In this document: piece after piece, positions 1 to 4,678 of the stretch
Layout of the letters: each line of letters starts with the position of its first letter
How positions within the stretch are numbered: position 1 is the stretch's first letter
NCBI GenBank assembly: GCA_041694275.1
Contig: JASMTQ010000078.1
Location: 1-5,714 of the forward strand
Origin: M55B118 sp041694275
Lineage (GTDB): Bacteria; Bacillota_I; Bacilli_A; Izemoplasmatales; Izemoplasmataceae
Length of the DNA: 5,714 nucleotides
Direction of reading: 5' to 3'
Position numbers and translations under genes: made by a program
The notes under the pieces: model-generated
The model's database searches: none
What the model saw: the letters and a program-made list of their open reading frames with translations, nothing else
Told to the model about the DNA's origin: nothing

Positions 1-414
1 CTGGATTACGCGGACCTTGATACGTTTTACACTGCATGGCTCATGTTTGTAATTGGGTTTGCGATGAAAACCATCCCTCATGACTGGAAAAGAAAGGCTT
101 TCAAAGTCATGGGAATCCTTACCATGGGCATTACAGGGTTTGCGCTTTCCTTTAGTGATCTCTGGCTTGCGGTGGATCTTTTTGGGGACGGCCGCGTCAT
201 ATCCATTGTCTTTTCAATTCTCTTTACAGTCTATCTGCTTTACCTGCTTACCAAAAAAGAGATTATTCCGCTCATCATCGTCGGAGCGCTTATTCTCAGA
301 TACTATTTCGACACCCTATATGATTTTCTTCCTAGAGCCTTGTTCTTCGTGCTTGGTGGCTTAATCATAATTGCGATTGGTGTTTTCATAGAACGCCTTT
401 CAAACAAAAAGTAA
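1..414 (+). CDS. Membrane protein, DUF2157-like C-terminus (5' end outside window)
   Basis: The frame is open to the left window edge, with 14 codons before the first internal Met at 43, so this is the 3' end of a longer gene; 137 residues are visible and TAA lies at 412-414. The visible part has about five hydrophobic segments separated by short loops, and ends with a helix followed by a basic tail (ERLSNKK). The C-terminal pattern RYYFDTLYDFLPRALFFVLG followed by a glycine-rich helix and ER resembles the end of DUF2157-type integral membrane proteins, a family without an assigned biochemical role. That assignment rests on remembered family pattern only. A terminator follows 6 nt after the stop, so this is the last gene of its transcript. 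An alternative is a related polytopic DUF family (e.g. DUF4401). Confidence 0.65.
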   Translation: MDYADLDTFYTAWLMFVIGFAMKTIPHDWKRKAFKVMGILTMGITGFALSFSDLWLAVDLFGDGRVISIVFSILFTVYLLYLLTKKEIIPLIIVGALILRYYFDTLYDFLPRALFFVLGGLIIIAIGVFIERLSNKK

Positions 415-420
415 TATCTC

Positions 421-455
421 AAAAAGCTCCCGAGCGATTAGGCTCGGGGGCTTTT
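421..455. terminator. Bidirectional intrinsic terminator between convergent genes
   Basis: Arms 426-435 and 442-451 pair over 10 bp (one G-T wobble) around the 6-nt loop gattag. The flanking A run (421-425) and T run (452-455) extend the stem and supply a U tract on either strand. It lies 6 nt after the stop of the upstream + gene and 6 nt after the stop of the - gene ending at 462, so it can serve both. Confidence 0.88.
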
Positions 456-461
456 AAGGGT

Positions 462-653
462 TCATTTCAAATTAATTTTTTTGATGTAGAGTATGAGAAA
501 AAGAATGCTTCCTATGAACAACAACAGACTCATCCATAAAAACACTGTTCCATACCCTGCGCCCAGGTTCGCAGCAAGCCTTCCTGTAAAGAACATAATG
601 AGGCTTGCAATGAATAAAATCCCACCGGTTAACAGGGTTTTAAGCGGACTCAT
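462..653 (-). CDS. Small two-helix membrane protein, unknown function
   Basis: This is a 63-residue protein with two predicted membrane helices (about residues 8-23 and 37-57), a Gly/Ala-rich connecting turn (RLAANLGAGYG) and a basic C-terminus (KKINLK). I do not recognise a family with confidence; in size and topology it resembles short two-helix DUF proteins such as DUF3955. Its ATG overlaps the 3' end of the DUF2975 gene by 14 nt and no good Shine-Dalgarno sequence precedes it, so translation is probably coupled to the upstream gene. It is the last gene of the unit and ends 6 nt before a terminator. The hydrophobic pattern and the operon-like overlap support it being real, but it could be a minor or non-expressed ORF. 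Confidence 0.65.
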   Translation of the reverse strand: MSPLKTLLTGGILFIASLIMFFTGRLAANLGAGYGTVFLWMSLLLFIGSILFLILYIKKINLK

Positions 654-1128
654 AAACCGACACTTCTGTTTTTGCGATTGCGTGCATGAAACACTTGCTG
701 ACTGCGGCTACCAACAGGGCTCCATAGCCTGTGAGCATTCCGATAAGGACAAGCCCCGGTGCGTCATCAAGCTGTGCGATAATGAAAAGCGGTATTGCAA
801 GCATTATACATATGAGGGCTACAGCGAGTGCGTCTTTGAGCAGTTTTTGGAACAGGGCGAGCGTGCGTTTTTCATAAAATATATTTTTATCAAGGGCCAG
901 TAGAATTTTAAACGCTACTAACACACCGTGTGCGTAAAAGGCCAGAAGGATGTAAACCCCTAGAATGAATCCGTAAAAAAGCAACGCTTCAGGAAACGCG
1001 ATATCAAGGATTTCAATCGTCAGCCAGGGCAGGGCATAAAACGCAAGCATCAACGCTGGCGCGATCATTATGATTGTGGTGAGTTTTAGAAAATGGATGG
1101 GCGCTTTTTCAATCAGATACTTTTTCAT
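640..1128 (-). CDS. DUF2975 family membrane protein (YoaS-like)
   Basis: The 162-residue product has four predicted membrane helices (about 14-34, 48-75, 99-118, 124-146) and a short basic N-terminus. The DDAPGLVLIG segment at 121-130, just before the last helix, together with the length and the LPWL near residue 33, matches what I know of DUF2975 proteins such as Bacillus YoaS; their function is not established. The start is supported by AGAAGG (minus strand, 1137-1142) with an 8-nt spacer. A promoter with an extended -10 lies just upstream (1160-1189) and a cre-like sequence covers its -35. Relatives are often found next to a small XRE-type HTH regulator (YozG-like); none is present here, and the downstream overlapping gene encodes a membrane mini-protein instead. 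Confidence 0.85.
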   Translation of the reverse strand: MKKYLIEKAPIHFLKLTTIIMIAPALMLAFYALPWLTIEILDIAFPEALLFYGFILGVYILLAFYAHGVLVAFKILLALDKNIFYEKRTLALFQKLLKDALAVALICIMLAIPLFIIAQLDDAPGLVLIGMLTGYGALLVAAVSKCFMHAIAKTEVSVYESA

Positions 1129-1159
1129 TTGCGTAGCCTTCTTTCATGGTTGTTTAATA

Positions 1160-1189
1160 ATTATAGCACGGGGTGAAAAAAACAGTAAA
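1160..1189 (-). promoter_or_regulatory. Promoter of the DUF2975 unit
   Basis: On the minus strand TATAAT (1160-1165) is a perfect -10 preceded by TGC, giving an extended -10. The -35 candidate is TTTACT (1184-1189, 4 of 6 matches) with an 18-nt spacer. The expected transcript start is near 1153, about 25 nt before the ATG. Promoter strength and use are inferred. Confidence 0.65.
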
Positions 1190-1197
1190 CGTTTCCA
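1184..1197. promoter_or_regulatory. cre-like catabolite response element
   Basis: AGTAAACGTTTCCA fits the CcpA consensus TGWAANCGNTNWCA except at the first base and at the W before the final CA; the core AAACGTTT is palindromic. It overlaps the -35 of the minus-strand promoter, where a bound repressor would block it, and lies about 70 bp upstream of the start point of the importer operon. It could instead be the operator of another LacI-family regulator. The regulator itself is not in the window. Confidence 0.45.
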
Positions 1198-1212
1198 ATG
1201 GTTTTTAACACA

Positions 1213-1231
1213 AATTAAACGTATTTTAATT
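1213..1231. promoter_or_regulatory. AT-rich dyad upstream of importer promoter
   Basis: Arms AATTAAA (1213-1219) and TTTAATT (1225-1231) form a perfect 7-bp inverted repeat with a 5-nt spacer. It contains TAAACGT (1216-1222), an exact copy of the core of the cre-like site at 1186-1192, 30 bp away. It abuts the -35 of the plus-strand promoter, so it may be a second operator half or an UP-element-like AT tract. Confidence 0.35.
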
Positions 1232-1244
1232 GTAGTAATTACAA
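1230..1244. promoter_or_regulatory. Candidate operator TTGTA-N5-TACAA over the -35
   Basis: Perfect 5-bp arms TTGTA and TACAA flank GTAAT; an overlapping 8-bp palindrome GTAATTAC sits at 1235-1242. The position across the -35 box would suit a repressor site. The arms are short and AT-rich, so chance occurrence is possible. Confidence 0.3.
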
Positions 1245-1258
1245 ACTTTCAGTATAAT
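1230..1258 (+). promoter_or_regulatory. Promoter of the amino-acid importer operon
   Basis: TATAAT at 1253-1258 is a perfect -10; TTGTAG at 1230-1235 (TTG core conserved) is the -35 at a 17-nt spacing. The transcript would start near 1265, giving a leader of only about 28 nt before the ATG at 1293, too short for a riboswitch or T-box. Confidence 0.7.
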
Positions 1259-1277
1259 TTGAACCATAAAGACACAT

Positions 1278-1283
1278 AAGGAG
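1278..1283 (+). promoter_or_regulatory. RBS that fixes the binding-protein start
   Basis: AAGGAG ends directly against an in-frame ATG at 1284, leaving no spacer, whereas the ATG at 1293 has a normal 9-nt spacer. The true start is therefore 1293, which also gives a standard MKK lipoprotein signal peptide. Confidence 0.85.
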
Positions 1284-1292
1284 ATGACACAC

Positions 1293-2099
1293 ATGAAAAA
1301 AATCGCTACGTTATTTACGCTTGTTTTATCCATCGGTCTGCTCGCCGCTTGCGGTGCAGGAGACGAAGATACCCTGAGAGTGGGCATGGACCTTTCATAC
1401 CCACCATTTGAAACCGAGGAAGACGGTGAGCCTTATGGAATCAGCGTCGATGTCGCGAATGAACTCGGAGAATACCTTGGACGCGAGGTTGAAATTCTTG
1501 ACACTGACTTTTCAACCCTTATCAATTCCCTTAACAGTGGTGAAATCGACATTATCATCGGTTCGATGAGCATCACTGAAGAACGTGAAGAAAGTGTGGA
1601 TTTCACAGATCCTTACTTCTACTTCAGAATCATCAACCTTGTGAACCAGGACTTTGCGGATGAAAACGGCCTCACAGAAGACAGCACCACTGAAGACATT
1701 GAAGCAATCAGTGGCGTTGAGTTCGTTGGAATCGCCGCGCAGGTTTCTTATCAGATTCCTGAACAACGAGGCTTTGATGTCGTTGAAGCGACCGACCTCC
1801 CAAATGCCGTGACTGAAATCGTTCAGGGGAATAAAGACGTACTACTCATGAGTCCTTTCCCTGTGGTCAACTACCACAACGCGAATGCCGATAGCACCAT
1901 GGTCATTTTCGACCAGTGGGAATCAAGCCCGATCGGTATGGCCGTGAGAGAAGGCGACAGTGATCTTTTAGAAGACGCAAACGCATTTATCGACCAGATG
2001 GAAAGTGGCGGCGTCTATGACCGCCTAAGAAACGAATGGGATGACGACATTCAAGACATCCTGGGCAGAGAAGGCCTGGACTTCTTTATCAATGAATAA
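1293..2099 (+). CDS. Amino-acid ABC transporter substrate-binding lipoprotein (SBP family 3)
   Basis: This extracytoplasmic receptor would deliver a polar amino acid or similar small solute to the permease encoded next. The 268 residues start with a signal peptide (MKK plus a hydrophobic stretch) ending in lipobox LAAC, lipidated Cys20. Family-3 features follow in order: a first strand around RVGMDLSYPPFE (29-40), PYGISVDVANELG (47-59), the signature SGEIDIIIGSMSITEEREE (82-100) with Arg98 at the carboxylate-binding position known from HisJ-type proteins, DFTDPY (103-108), and Asp182 in GNKDVLL at the usual amino-group-binding position. A W249 motif (LRNEW) is followed by a 19-residue C-terminal tail. 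The specific substrate cannot be read from sequence. After the lipobox the protein has 58 Asp/Glu but only 9 Arg and 1 Lys, unlike the balanced ATPase of the same operon. The permease gene overlaps its last 8 nt. Confidence 0.95.
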   Translation: MKKIATLFTLVLSIGLLAACGAGDEDTLRVGMDLSYPPFETEEDGEPYGISVDVANELGEYLGREVEILDTDFSTLINSLNSGEIDIIIGSMSITEEREESVDFTDPYFYFRIINLVNQDFADENGLTEDSTTEDIEAISGVEFVGIAAQVSYQIPEQRGFDVVEATDLPNAVTEIVQGNKDVLLMSPFPVVNYHNANADSTMVIFDQWESSPIGMAVREGDSDLLEDANAFIDQMESGGVYDRLRNEWDDDIQDILGREGLDFFINE

Positions 2100-2850
2100 G
2101 CCAAGAGTGTATAAAAAAAGCACCCACTATCTGGTCCATAGTCTCATTATTCTATTTTTCATTGGCTTTCTCATATTCATCATCGAAAGACAGGTAACCC
2201 CTTTCGACCTTTCCAAGGTTGATGGGTACTGGGGCCTTTTCTTTGAAGGCTTCTACAAGACCGTCCTCGTATCCCTGGGCGTCCTCGTAGGATCCATGGT
2301 GAGTGGATTCATCGTGTTTCTTTTGGCTAAATCGGATGTGCTTTTCTTTCGTGCATTCGTGAATGTCTTTACAGAAATCATCTATGGGACGCCACTGCTT
2401 GTCATGATCATCATTACCGCGTTTGTCATAGGGCCCGCATTCAACATCTTCAACCGCCCCGTGATGGGGATTACCGGCATGGTCATTTATTTCACGCCCT
2501 ACATGAGCAACATCTATAAATCCGCCTTTTCTTCAATCACGGATGAACAGTACATGGCGATGGATCTATTTGGCTTTACGAGTTATCAGAAATACCGCTA
2601 CATCATCATCCCCCAGGTTGTGAGGATCCTGATGCCTCCGCTCATGAACAACTTCTCGCTCATCATCAAGGGGAGTGCGCTGCTTAACGTGCTATCATTT
2701 CGTGAACTCTTCTATACGACAGAAATCATGCGCACGCGCACCTTCGCGACCACTGAAGGCTATATCGTGATGTGGATGCTTTATATCGTCATTACGATTC
2801 CGCTCTCGCAATTTGTCAAATTCGTTGAAAAGAGGTGGAGCCTGGAATGA
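2092..2850 (+). CDS. Amino-acid ABC transporter permease (HisM/GlnP-type)
   Basis: This is the membrane channel subunit of the importer, 252 residues, a usual length. Predicted helices lie near 14-31, 54-80, 97-117, 125-145, 188-207 and 225-245. Family hallmarks are YKTVLVSLGVL (55-65), YGTPLLVMI (98-106), and the cytoplasmic coupling loop DLFGFTSYQKYRYIIIPQ (158-175) followed by MPPLMNNFSLIIKGSALL (181-198). The loop keeps Gly161 and Pro174 of the EAA motif, but the E-A-A positions read Met155-Ala156-Met157. The start at 2092 overlaps the binding-protein stop by 8 nt (ATGAATAA); an earlier in-frame ATG at 2041 would lie deep inside the upstream gene and add non-family residues. The closest purine-rich stretch (2067-2074) is too far away to be a normal Shine-Dalgarno, so translational coupling is likely. 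Confidence 0.93.
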   Translation: MNKPRVYKKSTHYLVHSLIILFFIGFLIFIIERQVTPFDLSKVDGYWGLFFEGFYKTVLVSLGVLVGSMVSGFIVFLLAKSDVLFFRAFVNVFTEIIYGTPLLVMIIITAFVIGPAFNIFNRPVMGITGMVIYFTPYMSNIYKSAFSSITDEQYMAMDLFGFTSYQKYRYIIIPQVVRILMPPLMNNFSLIIKGSALLNVLSFRELFYTTEIMRTRTFATTEGYIVMWMLYIVITIPLSQFVKFVEKRWSLE

Positions 2851-3551
2851 AATTCGAACTCAAGAACCTCACGCATGCATACGATGTCAATGTGCTTCAC
2901 AATCTGAACTATGTCTTGAAGGACAAGCGCTCCATCGGCATCATCGGAAAAAGCGGATCAGGCAAATCAACGCTTTTGAGGATCCTTTCGGGATTAGAAC
3001 CCCCTACAGAAGGTGAAGTGTTCGTAAACGATACCCCGGTCACCGATCCCGTATACAGAAAAACCGTTGGCTTTGTCTTTCAGTCGCACAACCTCTTTCC
3101 CCATCTCACGCTTGAAAAAAACATCACGCTCGTGCTTGAAAAGACCCGTGGCTACACCCATGAAGAAGCCCACAAGCGGGCGCACGAAAACCTGAGACTC
3201 TTCCAGCTTGAAGACCAGGCGCACAAACTCCCCAAAAACGTCTCAGGCGGCCAGGCTCAAAGAGCCTCGCTCGCGCGTGCGCTTAGTGTCGATCCAAAGA
3301 TCATCTTCCTAGACGAGCCAACCTCGTCTTTAGATCCTATCCTCACCCACGAAGTTCTTACCGCAATTGAAAAACTCAAGGATTCAGGAAAAGACTTCGT
3401 TTTCGTCACCCACGTTCTAAGTTTCGTTCATGATTTTGCGGATTATGTCATCTTCATGGAAGAAGGCAACATCGTAGAACACGGTGACCCTACGATTCTG
3501 GATAGTCCAAAGTCTGACGCCCTCAAGGATTTCATGGCGAAAGTCCATTAA
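2847..3551 (+). CDS. Amino-acid ABC transporter ATP-binding protein
   Basis: This is the cytoplasmic ATPase driving the importer, 234 residues. All nucleotide-binding motifs are present: an aromatic A-loop candidate Tyr12, Walker A GKSGSGKST (34-42), Q-loop Gln79 (FVFQSHNLFPH), ABC signature VSGGQAQR (132-139), Walker B IIFLDEP (152-158) with catalytic Glu157, D-loop SSLD (160-163) and switch His189. The C-terminal VIFMEEGNIVEHG (201-213) is typical of the polar amino-acid uptake subfamily (GlnQ/HisP). The ATG at 2847 shares ATGA with the permease stop and has AGAGGTGG upstream; the in-frame GTG at 2835 lies within that ribosome site and is rejected. A strong terminator follows 9 nt after the stop. 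No subfamily-specific regulatory domain is present. Confidence 0.96.
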   Translation: MKFELKNLTHAYDVNVLHNLNYVLKDKRSIGIIGKSGSGKSTLLRILSGLEPPTEGEVFVNDTPVTDPVYRKTVGFVFQSHNLFPHLTLEKNITLVLEKTRGYTHEEAHKRAHENLRLFQLEDQAHKLPKNVSGGQAQRASLARALSVDPKIIFLDEPTSSLDPILTHEVLTAIEKLKDSGKDFVFVTHVLSFVHDFADYVIFMEEGNIVEHGDPTILDSPKSDALKDFMAKVH

Positions 3552-3560
3552 CGTCATTAT

Positions 3561-3603
3561 AAAACACCATTCAAATTCAACGGTTTGAATGGTGTTTTTT
3601 TTT
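3561..3603 (+). terminator. Intrinsic terminator of the importer operon
   Basis: A perfect 15-bp stem (3561-3575 with 3584-3598) closes an 8-nt loop, and T residues run from 3595 to 3603. The minus strand also ends the stem in TTTT, so it can act weakly in both directions. The remnant abiEii frame reads through it from the other strand. Confidence 0.95.
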
Positions 3604-3807
3604 GATGCCGACAGACAGTCTTGGAAAATCAAACACACACAGATTGATGGCTGTACCACCTTTTAAAACGTACTTATCTTTCAATACTGAATCAGTATTG
3701 AAAATGTCTAGAATATCTGAAAGCCTCAATACCTTTTCAAGCGATTCCTGATTGAAATCCTTTGAATCTGACAACATTTTAATGTCTGTTTCTGAGTATT
3801 CGAACAT
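3577..3807 (-). pseudogene. abiEii: Truncated AbiEii/AbiGii nucleotidyltransferase toxin (N-terminal remnant)
   Basis: The residual frame encodes 76 residues. Residues 46-66 (from KYVLKGGTAINL to FPRLSV) match the N-terminal part of AbiEii toxins, nucleotidyltransferase-fold proteins of type IV toxin-antitoxin/abortive-infection systems. In the family this is followed at once by an acidic DxD catalytic motif (RLSVDIDL-like); here it reads RLSVGI and then KKKHHSNR, which is simply the minus-strand translation of the T tract and hairpin arm of the ABC operon terminator. About 200 or more C-terminal residues, including the catalytic core, are missing, and no continuation is found in any minus-strand frame beyond 3577. 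The start at 3807 is secure: AGGAG (3815-3819) with a 7-nt spacer, 2 nt after the antitoxin stop. The product should be non-functional as a toxin. Confidence 0.85.
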
Positions 3808-3809
3808 GT

Positions 3810-4547
3810 CTATTCTCCTATTAATTTCACAATATCGTAACTGTATAGCTTCCACTCTTCATAATAGGTGTCAAGACGACTTTTTTCTTTTGTAAAGTAT
3901 TTTTTGGAATCCGAAAGATTTGCTTTCAGACTATTGAAAAATGATTCATTCAATTGAAAATCATTTTTAAAAAACGACAAAATCAATCCTGTTTTGTTAT
4001 ATAGATTTCTCTTATTCAATACTTCCAAGTACATTAACAGTTCTTTTTCGTGTAGAAGAGGAATTGTTTTGATGCTCTCTATAAGCTCTTCCAGGTCATC
4101 ATATGACATAATGGAATCAATCATATCGATGAGGGTTCTCTCCAAAGTAGTGACTTTTACATGTTTATCTTTGGTCACTGCCTCTAAATGCCTGGTATAT
4201 TTGTACTTGTAGATGCTCCCATCAAATTCAAAATTTTGAAAAGCTTTTGTGCTTGAAACAACGACTTCATGGTAGACCTGGTGCATATACCCGTAGTATT
4301 CAAGGGCACTATGATGAGATACGAATGCTTCATCATTGATTGCTGATGCAATCTCATACTTGGTAGGAATCACTCGTCCACTTTCAAGACTGACTGCACA
4401 AAAAAGATTTCGTTTGATTCTTTTTACATACCCTTTTTCAATATAAGCGCTGATGATTTTGTCTGCCAGAGAACGGGACTTTGTCAATGCATGCACAAAT
4501 GAGTAATCAAATACGCGCCCCCTGGCCATGTCTTTTAAATATTTCAT
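3810..4547 (-). CDS. abiEi: AbiEi-family antitoxin / transcriptional autorepressor
   Basis: The 245-residue protein has the layout of AbiEi antitoxins. An N-terminal winged-helix segment (about 1-52) ends in IEKGYVKRIKRNLFCAV, the usual wing pattern. The antitoxin domain follows with AFVSHHSALEYYGYMHQVYHEVVV (75-98) and VTTLERTLIDMID (132-144), both characteristic of the family. In studied AbiE systems the antitoxin represses its own promoter through inverted repeats and counters the AbiEii toxin. The start is supported by GGAAGGTGAG upstream (4551-4560, minus strand). The partner toxin gene begins 2 nt downstream but is truncated, so this looks like an intact orphan antitoxin. Base composition is much lower in GC than the flanks (row 3901-3960 has 16 G/C of 60), suggesting acquisition. 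Confidence 0.9.
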   Translation of the reverse strand: MKYLKDMARGRVFDYSFVHALTKSRSLADKIISAYIEKGYVKRIKRNLFCAVSLESGRVIPTKYEIASAINDEAFVSHHSALEYYGYMHQVYHEVVVSSTKAFQNFEFDGSIYKYKYTRHLEAVTKDKHVKVTTLERTLIDMIDSIMSYDDLEELIESIKTIPLLHEKELLMYLEVLNKRNLYNKTGLILSFFKNDFQLNESFFNSLKANLSDSKKYFTKEKSRLDTYYEEWKLYSYDIVKLIGE

Positions 4548-4569
4548 ATTCTCACCTTCCTACACTAAT

Positions 4570-4598
4570 ATTGTATAATTTTTATTACTGAAACACAA
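4570..4598 (-). promoter_or_regulatory. Promoter of the abiE locus
   Basis: On the minus strand TACAAT (4570-4575) is a 5/6 -10 box and TTGTGT (4593-4598) a -35 with the TTG core, spaced by 17 nt. The start point would be near 4563, about 16 nt before the antitoxin ATG. The -35 lies inside the palindrome at 4587-4616, which fits repressor control. Confidence 0.6.
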
Positions 4599-4616
4599 TA
4601 TATATTGAGTTTCAGT
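4587..4616. promoter_or_regulatory. 30-bp palindrome, candidate AbiEi operator
   Basis: The outer arms ACTGAAAC (4587-4594) and GTTTCAGT (4609-4616) are perfect, and the centre CAATATATATTG (4596-4607) is itself a 12-bp palindrome; only the pair 4595/4608 (A/A) is mismatched. It covers the -35 of the abiE promoter. AbiEi antitoxins are known to autoregulate through promoter inverted repeats, so this is the natural operator candidate. It lacks the GC-rich stem of a terminator and no plus-strand gene precedes it. Confidence 0.65.
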
Positions 4617-4639
4617 GTAATTTTTTAAATTCGCACCCT

Positions 4640-4672
4640 AAAAATATAGGGATGGTGCTGTCCATCCCTATA
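4640..4672 (-). terminator. Intrinsic terminator after the nucleoside hydrolase
   Basis: A perfect 11-bp stem (TATAGGGATGG, 4645-4655, with 4662-4672) and 6-nt loop are followed on the minus strand by five T residues (4644-4640). It begins 6 nt after the hydrolase stop and separates that unit from the abiE promoter. Confidence 0.88.
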
Positions 4673-4678
4673 ATCAAA

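Noticed and set aside
493..903. A 136-codon plus-strand frame antisense to the DUF2975 unit
   Set aside because: It gives a Cys-rich, non-family peptide and overlaps two minus-strand membrane genes, one with a recognisable family and RBS.
1284..1292. Three-codon longer start of the binding protein
   Set aside because: The ATG at 1284 directly touches the AAGGAG ribosome site; 1293 has proper spacing and a normal signal peptide.
1259..1292. Riboswitch or T-box leader for the amino-acid importer
   Set aside because: The leader after the predicted start point is only about 28 nt and shows no hairpin or antiterminator.
2041..2091. Upstream ATG for the permease
   Set aside because: It lies within the binding-protein gene, has no suitable RBS, and adds residues with no family match.
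3417..3659. Possible continuation of abiEii in another minus-strand frame (80 codons)
   Set aside because: The translation shows no AbiEii features and is antisense to the intact ATPase gene, so the toxin is truncated rather than merely frameshifted.
3808..3855. Upstream ATG at 3855 for abiEii
   Set aside because: It lies within abiEi, whereas the ATG at 3807 has a well-placed AGGAG just after the antitoxin stop region.
4587..4620. The palindrome plus T run at 4621-4626 as a plus-strand terminator
   Set aside because: The stem is AT-rich, the T run is offset, and no plus-strand gene lies upstream; the overlap with the abiE -35 favours an operator.
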